DNA of 64,000 nucleotides, from the NCBI GenBank assembly GCA_013398615.1, contig VZSR01003807.1, forward strand, positions 18,614,777 to 18,678,776, in the 5' to 3' direction. The notes under the pieces are model-generated. The model did not search any database and was not told the origin of the DNA. It was given only the letters and a program-made list of their open reading frames with translations. Below, in pieces: positions 45,705 to 60,800 of this stretch. Numbering within the stretch: the stretch's first letter is position 1; each line of letters starts with the position of its first letter. A program made the translations under genes and the position numbers. Origin of the DNA: Brachypodius melanocephalos (lineage: Eukaryota; Chordata; Aves; Passeriformes; Pycnonotidae).

Positions 45705-48700
45705 CACATTTTTCTAAAGAAAAACTTCCTTCAGCTTCCCATTTATTTTTTTCTAAATCAATTATAAGCAATAAAAAATAGGTGAGATCTTGATTGTGTT
45801 TCTGTTATGATGAATAATTCCGTCAGCATGACAAGAGATTTAGTCCTGAAAAACTGAAAAGTACTGTTATACACAGAAAAGCCATATTGCCTTTATTATG
45901 AAGAGTTAAATGACATTCTGTTGCCTAAGGAGAAGAATTTGAAAAATGGAGAAATATCTCCTAAGAATATTCTAAATTTAATTATCCTTTAAATATGTAT
46001 TTTATCAAAGTGCATCTGTTTGGAAAGACTTTTTCAATATCAAGCATGCTTCTGCAATCCATACCAAAGAGTGTATTGTGCACATTTTAGAACTCTCAAC
46101 AGCTTTTGCTAGGTAGTCAGTATAGTTGGAACAAGATTAATATCATGCTTGAAGCTACATGTTTCAGTCTTTCTGTTATACATCTTCTTGAGAAAAAAAG
46201 GAGCCTTTAGAAGAGACTTTTACAGCATATCTAAATTACATCAAATAAATGCTCAGACTGGCTGCTTCCTTCATGGCAATCACGCATTACTTTATCAGGC
46301 AGTCATATGAATTTCAACTTCCATTGTTCACTTGTTCACAGTTTTTTTCTGAGGTGGGCTCATTTGGAGTTGAACTTAGAAGTACAATCACATCAAATTG
46401 CTTTGAAAAGTCTGGTCAAAACTTTCTGAAATTATCGTTGCTGTGAAAACTTGAGAGCAATCAGTTCAGTTGCTCTTCCATTCTCTGTGTGCTGTGGAGG
46501 AGAGAAATCTCATTGCCCTACAACCAGAACTGCTGGGTCAGGTGCTGCCACTGTGAGAATCAAGCATGGATGTAACAAACTTCCAATGGTTAGACTGTGT
46601 GTCAGATCTTGAAATGGACAGACTTCCACACTTTCCATGGAAATAGAAGAATTGTATCAGCTACCTCCATCTCCTTATGCTGTGTGCATTGATGCTCACG
46701 CAGCCTTCCTCCTTCATGTAAAGAGGGTGTATTTAGAAGTAAAGCCAATAGGAACAGGTAGGTGCTTCAGTGAGCTCATTTATTCAGGTTTCCTAGACTG
46801 ATCTTTGAAACATGCTTCATCTTCACCTTGAGAGGTGTGACATTTGTTAAGACTTCTTTCCTTCTACTGTCTTATCTTGAAAATCTTTTCAATTTTGAGT
46901 GCACTGATACTGATGAAAAGACTCTGAAACCTAAAGTTCAAACAAAAACTAGGAATGACATTAGAAATTTATTCTCTATAAAAAATATACCACTTCAGTT
47001 CTATCCATTTTGATCTGACAATTTTTTCAGCAAGTTTGGGATTTTTTTTAAAAGCGATTTCTATTTGTTTTGGTTTTGGAATGGTAAAATGATGTGTTGT
47101 TGATCTTCAAAGACATGCAGCTGTGCCTGTACACAGATGAGATACTTTGTAGATATGAAAATGTTTAAGCAGTGATTGGAAAGATATTTATAATATGCAG
47201 AATCAGTTACTGGCATTAGAACACACTCCCTTTAACTCAGCATGTTTTCTCTCTTATTAAATGTGATTCTTCTGAGAAATCCTGGCTAGGTTTGCTCCAG
47301 AATGTAAACTATCTTGGTAATGAGCCAGTGGTCATTGTGCCTGCTGACATGGAGCACAGCTGTATTTTCCCAAAGGAGCTGTTGTCGCTGGTTCAGAATG
47401 GCATTCACCTGACATCTGCACCTTAGGAGTTCATGTTTCTATCCATGCTCTGAAATCACATTGCAGAGATGCAAATGGATACTCCCAGGTTCAGACTACT
47501 TTTCAAGCAAAAAACTGGTGGATAGCTTAGGGAGTTTTAAGACTTTTGACCTTTTCTAAACATGCAATTAATGTTTCATTGCTGCATAATTATAATATCT
47601 TATTTGAGCTTTTTTGGGATTTCATCTTCCAGCTGAAAAAAAAGAACTAGGAAAAAAAAAGTGGAAGAAGGGATTTAGGCTTTTATTTGTAAAACACCCA
47701 AGTTTTGATTTATTTTCATTTTACTTTTCTATCTGAATATAGTTTGCAAACAGTAAAAAGATCAATACTATAGTATGTGTTTAAGCATGAAAGCTGCTTA
47801 TTTAGGAAATAAAATGGTCCTAACCTATTGCTGATGCTTGATCAACTCAATTGACAGCTAATCTATGAGAGCATCAGAAAGAGAAGCTTTGTTGTTTTCA
47901 ATCATTAGATAACGGGGTTCTACTAATTTGAGCCATTATGACCAGAGAAATAGAGCAACACCACATTTTCTGTCTTCATCTTGTGAAATCAGGGCAAAGT
48001 TATGGCCACATACATTTGTGGTAACAGAAAGAAAGCATATGTTTCATACCAAAGTATAACACCTTCACTACTACACAAATTGCAATTACAGAGAAGTCAC
48101 TCTGATAATCTGGTTGTGCCAGCAATTTCCTAAAGCATTAGAGAAGGGATTAAGTGAGAAAAGACAGAAATGCACCCTCATTCCTTCTCCATCTTTTTTA
48201 TTGAACTTCTATTAAAATTTCACTACAAAGCAAAGCACGGACAGGAGGATGTAGAAGACGCACCAGAGATTTTATTTTCCATACTAAACTGTACCTCTCC
48301 TAATCTCTTCACAGTCTCTGGGACTCTGGTGATTGATAAGCCTCCACTGGTATCAGTCAGTGTTGTTTAATGGGGCATAGAGCTGACCCAGTGATCTGTG
48401 AAGCTCTCCCTCTGTGCTTTCCAACTGGGAAGAAATTCTTGTCAACCTCAAGCTACTATGACAGTTTGCAGTTTAATATCATTTGGACTGCTGTCACACC
48501 ACATTAGCTCTCTGAACATTTCTGATTGTAGCAAAACACAGATTTGTGGCGTAAAAATGACATAGGAAGATATGGATTTTCTGTTATTCAGTGACTCAAG
48601 TATAATCACTGCATAAAAAAAGAATTCCCCCAAATTGCCTAATTGGGTAGCTTTAAACCCTTAACTCAGGCTCTTAAAGCACAAGTCTTTCTTTGGGTGA

Positions 48701-51700
48701 TCTGATTGCCAGTAGCTGTTCTGTCTGAGCCCAGCTGTGGTGTGGGAAAAGTGGAAGTGCCACCTGTCCCTACCTCACTTAGCATTCCTCCCTTATGGGA
48801 AATCACTGTACATCAGCCTTGGTGGCTGGATTGCTTGTTTTCTTCTTGCTGTGGGAACTGCTTCTTGTGTAAACTGCACCTTTATTTGCTCCAATCAAAA
48901 TGAATTCACTTAAACAGCTTACAGAGCAGACTTTACTGACCTGGTTCTTCTTTGTGCAGTTAACACAGGTAACTCAGGTCTGAGGAGACCACAATTCCTG
49001 TGGTCAGGATCAACCAGGTGTGGCAAGAAGGGGTGATGGAAAATTTCCTCTTTGGTTGTGATAGAGATTCCTCTGTCTGCATCAGCAACTGATTCTTGTT
49101 GGGAGAGAGAAATTTGTGTTAATCCTGCTGGTATACTCTGAAAAAAAGAAACGAACCAAAATTTTTCTAAAATTTAACTGAAATCAGCAAAAACTACATG
49201 TACAACCACTTGGATGCCGAAGAAGATGCTGTTTTCAGATGAAAGTGTACCCCTTTTTTGCACTTCAACAAGACACTATTACTTATGATCAGGGGTTTTA
49301 CTTGCCTTTTCCATGGAACAGAGTGTTTAGTTGAATCTCACTCTTTGCAGTATAAGCCTAGAATGAAAATATCATCACTTTCCAAACACAGTGTTTCACC
49401 ACTTCTTTTTTTCCTGTGAAGCTGCCTCCCCCTGTTCTGGCACCTTTCTACTAGTGAAATCATTTTTGTTCTATTCCAAAAGCGCTGATGCAATAGGGCA
49501 ATTGGAAATATACAGGGCAAGTGGCATTTCCCTCACTGAGCCCTTTTTTTAAATGTCTGTTGTTTTCTTCCATCATCCTACGGTGCTAGAGAGGGTCTGT
49601 TTTGGGGTAGAGCCTTTCTCAGTGTCATTTAATATTTTCCAAAAAGTCTTTTTAAACTATCATCTTGAAAAACCAGATAATTTTCTCAGTTTCTTGACAT
49701 ACCTTATGATGCCATGTCCCTCATGTCAGACTTATAGTCATGGTTTGCTATCTTCCTTTTAATTTTATCTCATTCCTTTTCAAGTATCTTTTTCAAGAGT
49801 CTTTATATTGCAAGTAATAAAATTCAAGCTGTACTGCCCAAACAAGATCTTTGCTGTGCAACAAATACTGCTGTGGAGTTCAAAGCTTCAGTTTGCATTA
49901 AAGGCAATTTTCAGACATCTATTTTTTTTTTCTCCAAAGTCATCAGATGCAATAATTTGTGAGAATTTGCATGAGATTCCCAATTGCTAGTTCCTCTTTC
50001 CACCTCTGCCTGTAGCTCTGCTTATTTCACCATGTTATTCCAGGGTTACATGTCAGGCTCAAGAGAATTAAATAGGAGCTGTTCTTCCATGTATAAAGCC
50101 AAACATGCTGAAAAAAAGATGGTAGGCATTATAGTGTGGCCAGTCAAGATTACTAAATGCTCTTTACTTTAAAATATCTGCCTGCATCCTAAGAGAAATG
50201 AACAGAAGATGTTCAGAGGTGTGGTAACCACAGGATGTTCACAGCTAGACCTCCTTTTTACTGTGTTTGTGTGGAAAACCACAACTTGAACTTACAACTT
50301 GAAAGTCCTGAGCTGCATAAATCCTGCTGCACAGGTTAGCCTCAGCTGGGTTCACAAAACAGACTCAGCTCTGATTCAAAATTTCTAACAAAAGGGAAGA
50401 GATTCTGGACACTGAGGCCAGCATCAGGGACCCAGGAATGGCAGGTTGTAGTTCCTGATCTAGAGAAGAACAGTTACATAAAATGAGCTTTATTGGGCAA
50501 GACTGACAGCTGAAACTAGTTTTGGACAGTATATAAAGGCCATAGAAAGAAATGTCATCTGATAATAAATGTATTCTGTTATGCTGTGATACTGAACTGT
50601 TGGAATGCCAGTTGGAAGCCCTGTGCTGGGGGCCCAGCCCGGTCCTGTGCTGCCCAAACCTGCTGGATCCTGACTTCAGCCCTCTTGTAGTGCTGTAGCC
50701 CTCCCAGTCAGTGCTGCTGTGCAGAGTAGAGGGCTCTCTTCCTTCATCCACACGTCAGGACACCAGAAAACATTGCTCAGTTTGAAAATCCCTTGCCTTT
50801 GAGAGGAGGAAGAGGAAAGAGTTTCCTAGCAAAAAATCCACAGAATCAGATCCCAGCTTGGCAGCTGCCAGCCCCCAGATCCCAGCAGTGGGAGAGCAGA
50901 GGGGATTGAGAAGTAAAAGACACCCTCTAAACCATGACTCACATAAACCTACAAGTACTGCAGTACCTGGTGATGTTATGACATGATAGATTTGTTTTCA
51001 ATTTCTTTACTGTCATATCCAATTAAGTTTGATCCAAATTAAATCTAGTTATGCGGAAGAAGGATTCAAATTTATTTTCTCTAGTGTAGATAAAAGCTAT
51101 TACCTACAGACTACAGAACACAGGAAGAATGGCACTGAATCCATCACCTGGTGCTCTGTCATTTAATCCCAGACATAGGGCTCTGACAGTGAATCTTGAG
51201 GGGAATGGAAATCTCCCACTCTTGGAAAAACAGCGCTGAGTCTGTTCCCCTCTTGCCAATACTTTTCCTTGGTTAGCTAATGATGTTCTTTGCTCTATTT
51301 GCGATGGGCCAGGCACTAAATGGAAGAGTATTGAAAAAGCAGATGCTACAAATTACATCCTTACTCCTCCTAGGAAACTAATTCCCATGTGCAGGTCTTG
51401 GAAGACAACTGCTCCCTCCCACCTTGCATGGGTATTAAAGCAATACATTCAGGTCTAAGAGGCACTCAGGTACCATAGTGAGGAGAAACGTAGCCTACAG
51501 AGGGCAATTCCACCTGCAGATGAGGCTATGGAGTGCAGTAAATGACATTTGGTGAGCTGCACAGCGAAAAACAAGAAGAAAGCAAATATTAAATAGCTGC
51601 TAGCTGCATGAGAATCTTTTGCTGAATGAGAGGAAGGTTAGAAAAAAAAGGTACATCATAAAAGTATGTCATAGTTTGTAGGCATACAGTGAAATAATTA

Positions 51701-54345
51701 AGTCTTCCCCTAAATGTCAAGTGCTTGCTTTTTTAAAATCTAAATTTTGTTCTGCTATGTCTGGTGTTTTTCTTTGAAAATGAAATCATGTATTTCCCGA
51801 GAGAGTTTTTCCTCGCTTTGTCCTAAGAAAACTTTCTCATGTAAAATTAAACCTGAAGCGTGTCCTTTTGAAGGCAGATTTATTTCATTCTCTCTTTCTC
51901 CTTGTGTGCCACCTTTCTCCAGGGCAGACCTGCATGGACAGGTCCCTGATGGAGTTCTGGGGTTCACTCTGTGCTCACCTGGATCACCAGGCTGCTCTAA
52001 CCCTTACACCTGATACCTGCCCATAATTTGTCTGATGCTCAGCCAGCAGCCAGGGCACACCCCCATGTTCCTGTGGGGTGGCTCCTCCATGTCCCCCTGC
52101 AGGGGTGTGCAGAGCCCAGCTGTCTCTGGTGGGTGCTCCATGCTTCCTCTGCACGCCTGCAAGCAGCAGCTGGTTGGCACAGACTGCAGCAGCTTTTGCT
52201 GGGTGGAGGTGTTGCTCACTTCCCCACAGACACTGAGCAGGCAGAAAAGTGTTAAACACACACATCTGCTCATCTGCATTCTGCCTACCTTTCTTACAGC
52301 TTGGATGGGTGTCCAGCTGTCTCAAGCATGCACAGGTAATTCCCAGTTCATTCTCCATTCCTGCTGGAGGCGCTACATACATACTTGGGATGTATACATG
52401 TACATGTGCATAAACTTATCTTTTCCAAAATTACTGCAGCTTGCTCACTTTCTTTCTCTCTTTTGTCAACATATTATACTGCTTTTTCATGATAACATTT
52501 TTCTGAACAGAGATTTGACCTCTGCTTGCATACCTCACAGTAAGCAATTAGATGTTTTCTGATAACTAGCTCTCTTCTAGCTCCAGAAGGGCTCTCACTT
52601 CCATTGCTCATCCCTCTGACCCACAACTAGCAGCCTCAGAACAGAAACCAGCAGCTACAGTGAAGTCCCATGCAAAATTCACCAAGTCTCTCCAGTCTGG
52701 GCAGATTTTATAATGCAGAGTGAGTACAAGTCTCAGTTTCTTTCTGTAGTTATTATTTACCCAAGTTCTTTTGCGTTACCGTTTTGCATCAGCATTTCCA
52801 GGCTTTGGCCTTTGTCAACTTTAATTTGCATTTTGAAGAGCTTAGTGGGGTTCTCTTTGAGGTCGTCATGCTGTGGTGGGAGGACTAAAGAGACGAGTCC
52901 TGCTGCAACAGGCAGCTTTAGGAACAGTGCTGGCTAACTGCCCTGGCAAACTGAATGAAAAGAGAAGCTATTTGAGGGGAAAAGAATAAGAGACAAAAAA
53001 TTTTATATGTCCTTTCTGTGTGCACATTGACTTTCTCACTGAAGAGTAGACGCTTGGAAACATATAATTAACTTGCTTTCTATGAATCTCATTTTCAAGT
53101 GTGACAGCAAACAGAAAACAAGTGATAATCTGGCTTCTGCAGCCAATACTTCAAAGAGGCTTTTTTTCTTTTCCCTTGAAACACATTGAAACAAAGCTTC
53201 CAGAAGCAACATCAAGATATGAAGTTCATGCACCATAATCAGATGCCAGCTCCTCCCATTCTAGTGAAATTATTAAAAATGCATCATGTTAGATGAACAA
53301 AAAATAAGGGGGATCAAAGAAGATTTGTACAAAGATTTGTAGTTTGTAAAGTGTCTCACACTAGCTCTAAGATTTTTTTTTATATTGCTAAGTCCAGACC
53401 TGTGTTTTATATCAAGCCTATCAAACCATTTATATCTGGATTATATACAAGTCCTGAAACAATAGCCAGAGCATGGTGGCTGTGTGGTTCCTGTATTTGG
53501 CAAAAGTTGCTCATCTTCCTTGTGTGGAATAGTCCAGAATTAGTAAAAATGTGTAATTTACCAAGCCCACTGTTTCCTATGGCCTTGGATGTAACCAGAA
53601 CATTTGGACAGCTCAGTTTAGGATTTGCAGAATCCATAATGAAGAAATTATGCTTTAAAATTGAAGGAAAAGTGATAATAAAAATGTTTAGCTCTAGCTC
53701 CATCTCATTAAATCCATCTTACATTTTTTTACATAGTACAACAGGATGCTATAACTGGTTATAGCTGTTTTTTCAGCACCTAGCATACTGTGTTTAAAGG
53801 ATGGAGATGAGGAACTCTTTCCCATACTTTTCCCAATGTCCCATTTACTCTATCAGTCCTGAAAGATGAAAAGGCCAAAAGCAGCAATGATATTAACAAC
53901 ATCAGTGTATAGAAATCAGTGAGCACTGACAAAAATAGACTTGAACGTTATCACAGCTGAAAGTACCTCATGGCATTAAAAAGTTAGATTAACCACAGGA
54001 CATATGAGTCAACAGATAGCCAGTGTGTAACTTTAGTTTTAAATCTTCAGTAACTTTCTGAAATAATGCCTTGTCATTTCGCTACTGCTCGATTTTCCAG
54101 TTTCAGAAGTTTCCTCTTGGTCTCTTTATTCAGGCATACAGTCTTTGAAGTCTTCAACAAGAAGAAAACATTTTTGGTTGCGAGAGAGGGACAAAATTAT
54201 GTGTCTATTCTTCTACCAGGATAATGGCAAGTAACATTCTTCAAGGCTAACTCAGTTTAAAGGAGGATACGACTTTGGGTTTGATCATTAATGTAAATCT
54301 TCTTCCAGAAGAACCTATAGGCAGGGGCCAATGATTTTCCTCACA
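45705..54345. other. Intergenic sequence, no gene recognised
   Basis: Mostly AT-rich unique DNA. A GC-rich, CpG-poor patch at 51900-52260 gives overlapping frames on both strands, including 175 codons on + (52035-52562) and 132 on - (51984-52382). That is composition, not a gene. The 137-codon frame at 53351-53764 is overlapped by a 98-codon minus-strand frame and has no domain. 47280-47440 is balanced in composition and may contain a regulatory element. Confidence 0.55.
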
Positions 54346-54349
54346 CTTC

Positions 54350-54880
54350 TGTCATGAATTAGCAGAGAGTTAATAAAGCTTTAAAGAGGCATATCTAACG
54401 ATCTTTAACAACAGGTGGTAAAACTCACTTACGCAGTTTACCCAATACTTGCTGTAAATGAGGGTCCCTCAGGAGAACCAGCCACAGAAAGCCTCTCTTC
54501 TTTTAATAATACCAGCCTCTGTTTCTATGGAAACAGCACATCGTGTTTGCTGCTAGCAAGACATGCGTTTAGCCCCTTTTAAAATAAACTGCGTTCTCTT
54601 TGCATTGTTTTTCAGGCTGAAAAAAGCGCTCAGCTTCCAACACACCAAATTATTAATGCCTCTCCTTGCCCTCTAATTTAAAAAAATACATTGGATGTAT
54701 AGCTTGTAGCTGCTAATTATTGTAACAAGTAGTGGCCTTTTTGTAGGCTGCCATTGCTATGAAGTATGGCTATCTCTCTGCTTTATGGCAGGGCACTGGA
54801 AATTTTGGAATTGCGGCTAAAAACAAATAGTAACCTCCTAAAGACAGTAACTGGCTGGCTCTGTTAAGCACACACTCTCC
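54350..54880. promoter_or_regulatory. Strong candidate conserved noncoding enhancer with X-box
   Basis: Contains GTTTCTATGGAAAC (54521-54534), a near-palindromic X-box of the RFX transcription-factor type. Nearby are tttgcattg (54599-54607, POU/CEBP-like), attattaatg, ctaattattgt (54713-54723, homeodomain plus SOX-like) and gccattgctatg. CpGs persist (acatcgtg, atgcgttt, ctgcgttc, aagcgctc, attgcggc) despite the CpG-poor surroundings. There is no repeat signature and no sustained coding frame. The combination is typical of deeply conserved developmental enhancers, but conservation itself was not tested. Confidence 0.4.
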
Positions 54881-54884
54881 TGCA

Positions 54885-57800
54885 TGCTTTTCCATATGTT
54901 AGAGTTTGGTGATTTGTACCAATGCATTTTGGAAGTGCTGGCTCTTCCTAACACTAGGTGCTTAAAGATGCTAAAAGGCCATCTGTCAGACACCTGGTGT
55001 GCCTCATACAAGTGCATGTAGCCACTATTTTTCTACTGGGCCAGCAGTTTTTCAGCCTGAGTCACTACAGAAACTGATGGAGCTTTCCTCCCCAGCTGTA
55101 GATGTGAAGCACTGAGTAATTATATTGCAAATAAAATGTTTAAAGCTGCAACTTGTCTGCTTCATTGATGGGTGCTTACTGATGGGTCATACTGAAACAA
55201 TTGTGTAAGCTGATGAGTTTACCGTGGAAGCTGGCTTTATAGCTCTCCATATCTTGAACAGTAAAAATAGACTGGTCCATTTCAAGCTGTGATGGAACGA
55301 AGATTTACAGAGCTTGGAGAGTCTAAAGGATGGCATTAGAGGGTTGTCAGAGTAACAGGCCTTGGGAATCTGCACTGTTTATGTTTAAAGGGAGAAGTCA
55401 GCTGGAGGCAGACATCTGAGACATGTTGGATTGATTTGCAGCTTAAAAGGAGATTGTGTTTGGGGAGGGAAGAATGGAACTCTGGCTTGCATCTGTTTTT
55501 CAGATTATATAACGAAAAGATGTTTTCTTAAAAGATGGCAGGAACACAGCCCCACTTCAGCAGCAGCAGCAGTTTCAAACACCTGGTGAAGCACAGCCTC
55601 ACCTTTGCAGTAGGCCATTAAGAGAGAAAGCTGGCATTGTGAAAGAAATCAAAACAATCCAGGCTAATCAAGTTAAAACATTAAAAATAAAATTGGTTTT
55701 GAGGTTTAGAAAAAGACATATTTTGTATACCACCAGGCATATTTTATACACCACTTCATATGGTATCTGAACACCACTTCCTGAAAAATAGAAGAGATTT
55801 GATCCTCCTTGCTGACTTTTCACTCAGCAAGATGTCCCTGTTAACTGGGGTCTCCTTCAAAGCTCATGAGCCAAGTATAAAAAGGTAATTTGCATATTAA
55901 ACTTACAAAACAGCATTGTGGTGAATACAGGTTGGGATGAGAGAAAAAAATTTCAGATGTTGTAGAGCGTTCCCAAGATAAAATCAAGAATTTGTAAATC
56001 TATAAATTAACTCATGATTCGCGATACAAATGTGGCTGATAGCAAACTAGGTGTCTCTGTCTTTCCTTTGTGGAAAACAGAAGTTTTACAGTATGAGGAA
56101 GCTTTTGATACTTTTGTTTTTCCAGTCCCTCTGCTATTCTTTGTAATTCATTACTGCAATGTAATTCCTTGCCTGTTAGTTAAATAATACAGCTCTTTAG
56201 CCAATTTGTGAAGATCTGCAATTTTCTGTCTGCCCTATTGTGTTAAATTGTACTTTATCTCTTATTCCTGTAGCATTTCCAATTCTCTGTTGATCAATAT
56301 GATGCACTGTCATTTAAAGGGAATATTTTCACTGGAGTTGAAAAGGTTTTGTACAAGACACACAGTAATTTTCTTTTGAGGTGAATCATCTTCTCCTCTG
56401 CCTTGTTCTACACTATTTCTCTGGGTCTTCAGTTTGCAAAGAACTTTCTTAATATCAGCTTTTAAAGATATGTGAAACCTATTTCTATTGCAGCTGAAGC
56501 TGATTAAACGGTTAGAGATATAACAAACTTTTTTTAGTCGATTTCTCATAGCTATTTCAACCCCCAATTCCATGTAATCCCAGCTACTTCTAGAAGAAAT
56601 TTTTCTGTATAATAACCTTTTTAAATAATAAGGTCTTTAGGCCTCTCCATTTTCAGTTTCTGTTTGAATAAAACAGAATAAAAAATAAAAGCATTTGCTG
56701 TATTCATTTAGTCATTTGTATGCAGTTCTGTACTAAGGAATACAGGCCATCAAATACCTCTTTTGATCTGCCCTGCTCTTGTCTCATCTATTTTTTTTTT
56801 GCCAGCTTTTTTTGCCATAGAATGATGAGAAAGCTTTTTTACTTTTCTAACACAGCTACAGCTGTCTAAATGTTGTTTCCCAATTTTAGTGAACTGATGG
56901 TTTCCCTGCTAGTACCCAGGGCATCAAAGAGCACTCTCTTCCTTGCTCTTTCCTCCCAATATTTGTTTAAAAAGTCAGGACTGGATGCAGAAGCAGAAAG
57001 TTCAATTAAAAATACTTTTTTTTTTCATCAGCAACAGTCAGAGTAATATATTTGGCTCAAGTTGTTGAAAAATGTAAGTCTCTGAATGAACTTTTCTCAA
57101 ACAAAAGAGGAAATATGGTTTTTAGAAACATCATGGAGAATTACTGTAGATTGCAGCTGTTAAATTATTTCTTCCAGTTTGTTGATCCTTAACAAACTTG
57201 AAAGGCTGGTATGTGGGCTCTGATATACATCCAAAACTACTTGAAGCTTCACAAAGTCATTGTTTTAATACTAAGAGATACTATGATTATGTTGGTTTTC
57301 TATTTAAGGTAAACCAGCAAGATGCATCTCTAAAATATTAATTTATCCTGAAGCCCATCAGGTCTGTCCATTTGAGTTTCTCAGTCTTCCTTCTCTGATT
57401 AAAATCAGCATTAGTTATTTAGTGTGAAGAAGTGTGAAGATTTATTTTCATATTTATCCTCTTTGGTTTTTTACATATCTATAGTCTGTATGGTATGATA
57501 TGATGGTGTTTGGTTATACTCAGACTTTCTTTTTTGTTTATTTGTTTTTGCACCAGTAACTGTAGTAAGGGACGCTCGTCCCATCCATAGGCTGTGGCAC
57601 AGCAGAGAACCTGTAATGGGAGTTTAGAAACTGGGATCCTCAGTGACCAAATGTGGTCTCAATACATAGTTCACCAAGAAAAAGGATGTTTCTGAATCCA
57701 TTTTTATCAAAGAAGACAAGGAAAAAGGGTCTTTTTATTACTTGAGGCTTTAAAATGTGATGAACGATGGACCCCAAAATATAAAGGGCAACTTTTATTC

Positions 57801-60800
57801 TGTGCACACTGCAGTGTACATATGTGTATGTGTGTGTATGTACTAAACCTTCCTTTCACAGGCTCTGACATTTTGAGCTTCCATCCTCTGCATCCCAGCT
57901 TCCAGGGCAGGCAGAATGGAAACCAAGAATGATACCAAAACATAACTGTAGGTATTTGTGTAGGGAGCTGTAGAATTTTTTCACATTGAAATTCAACTGC
58001 TGACATTTTCCTATGAAACAAAGTCCATAATCTAAATTCACAAGCCAGAAATTGTAGATTATGCGCTTTTACTACATATTCAAACATACACTCATTATGT
58101 TTGTCCTCTGACTTCTCTACCTTACCTATTTCAAATCTTTGATTTCGTCCTAATAAGATTTTAAAACCTAGTTTTTTCTTCTACTCACCTGTGCAAATAC
58201 TTGTAAAAGTACAATGACTCAGGAATGTTGATTCTGTCTGAATAGCTTCTTAAGGAGAGACTGAAACAAACTGTTCTGGGTTTCTTTTAAGCTGTTTCAC
58301 TGATGTTAGCAACTAGATCTCTGATGTGTCCCTGGTAGAGAATTATTTTTCTCTACCGCTGTTCATCAGCATAATGGCATCAATCTCCTTTTCTCAACCT
58401 ATGCAAAAGAATATTGGAAAATAAGAAAACTTTATTGTCACTTACAAATCACAGACTTTCCAGAGACTAGAATTTGCAGTATGGGATTGAGACTCTGCTT
58501 ATTAAATGATTGCTATGATACACTGACAGGATCTCTGCTTTTAAAGGTAGGCTACTCATATACCTGCACCAGAGACTGGTAAAACACAGGGAAAAGTGAG
58601 AACCCAGGTATTCTCCTTGATGTGTAGAAAATACTGTTTTGCAGAATGTGCTCTGCTTCTCCTTTTGCCATCCCAAAAGAACTGCAGAAATGGTCCTTTT
58701 ATAGGGAGGATTTCAACCTTGCAGCTTTCTCTAAATGCATAATTTCAAAACTGTAGATTTATTTTAGAGTAGATTTCCCATGGGAATGCAAAGCTGGAAC
58801 AGACTTCCTGATTCCTGATTGAGGTCATCCTCTGCTTTGTCTGCAGTCTCAGGCAGTCACATCACAAACACTCTTTTAACAACTCTTTTAGTGCCACCCT
58901 AAAGCTAGATGCACTTAAATATTTTGTGCATTAAGAATCTCCCAAAATAGTTGTTGTGCTAAAACCTCAGAATTTCTAAGTCTAACAGAGTAAAAGCACT
59001 TGCAACTGGGTATCTGCTTTCATTGCATAGTAAGCTGCAGTCTTGAGGGGTTTCCTGATTTAAAATTTTTCAATTTGTTTCCACCTCAGGCTGGGTCATT
59101 CCCATTCTCTTTATTCTTCCAGCCTTTGGCCTGGTGTCTCTAATCTCATATTGGTTCATTCCTTTGCCCTGTAATCTCTTTCTCTATTCTCAAATTTTCT
59201 TACTTGAGATGGCTTAAATATTTTTGGTAAATATTTTCCCTTTTTGATGTGACTGAACTGTCAGATAGGTAATGGCTATATCTTTGACTACAAACATTTG
59301 CCTTCAAACCCTTCAGCACTCCAAATGCTTTCTTAAACTTGGATTTACCACCACTGGCTTTGCCTCCATTCCACTCTCTTGATTGCTTCCAAAATTTGTA
59401 AATCGGCAAGACAGGGCAAGAGTGTTTGAGCACATCAGGGCATAAGGTGTGAAAGTGTTAAGTACAAGGTAGAATAAAAATGCCCTAGATAAGTATACAG
59501 CAATTTATCAACAACAAGAATAATAGAGAGTGGACCAGGAGATTTGGCCAAATTTATCTCTTTGTGTCCTCATGACTCTGTTTTTATGCTGGTTTGTTCC
59601 AGGGAAGAGAATAAGGAGGGCTGGCAAAGGGTCACAAAAGAGTCTGCTCAGTACAACCAACAGTTGCTTTCTAAACTCTGACTGAGGTGATGGCACCTGG
59701 TGAGGAAGTAGCTGATAAAAGGTAAAAGATGTAAATCCAAAGCAAATCAAACTGCAATCCAAGACAAGTTTTGAAATGCTCCTGGAGTCAGTCCCACAGC
59801 CCAGCACAGTCTGCAGGGCTCCAGCACTCCTTCACCACCTTGTCTCATAATAGCCCTTTTCTCTCAACCACAGCAGCAGCAACTCTGTTTGGCATACACT
59901 TGGAACTTGTGTGAGACAATTGTGTAAATAGCAAAATTGAAAATATCTTTTTCCTTCAAATAAGCTGTGAAAAGACTGAGCTGTGTAGGAGATGAATGAA
60001 TACAAGGGAGGCTTTGCCTTTTTATGTACTTAATAGCATAGCAATCTGTGGGAGTCATGTTTTCTATCAGCTGAAGGAAATTGTATACATCTACTGCACA
60101 CCGTCTAGCTGCAGGCATAGTTACAATAGATAATCCTTTAGAAGACATCTATGTATTCTTTAAATGTTCAATTATTTTGAGTGTTTATGGTAATTGCATG
60201 TCTCAGGTTCAGTTCTGCAAGATGAAGTACACTACAGTGCATGATTCAGTTTCTTAGAGTGCATTGCTCTAACATTTGAACATAGGGGAGAACGAGTTGT
60301 TGATTACTTTTCAGTCATTATGTTTGATTTTTAGGTTTTGTATGTTTAATCATATCCCATTTATTTAAGTACTCAAAATTACCTTGTGATTTAAAGCATG
60401 CATCCAGTTATGCTGGTTAGTGTTTAATACAGTGAGCAAATCACTGCTTTTACATGTTACCATTTTTGTGATGCTTTATATCGTGGCTAATATAAATAAC
60501 ATAATTTCCCCTCAGTACTTTTCATTTTGAAGAGCTGTAAAACCTTATCAGAAGAACAATAATAATGTGGGGCTTTGTATCTCCTTCATTTTACAAGAGT
60601 AAAATAATGTAAAATCTCTTGGCATCATTCCAAGAAATGTTTTTTCCAGCATGAATATTTCATTCTTCCAACAGCCTTTTTTTCTATCTTTAACCACAGT
60701 AAGAATGGCACTATAAGTAGAAAACATATGCCACCCACATAGTAGTTTCTTTATTATCTTGATCCTAATGTCAATTAAGCCTTAGAAATCTTCAGTTAGT

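Noticed and set aside
52035..52562. 175-codon open frame on + with 132- and 91-codon frames on -
   Set aside because: All share one GC-rich, CpG-poor patch and are open in several phases, which reflects composition rather than coding.
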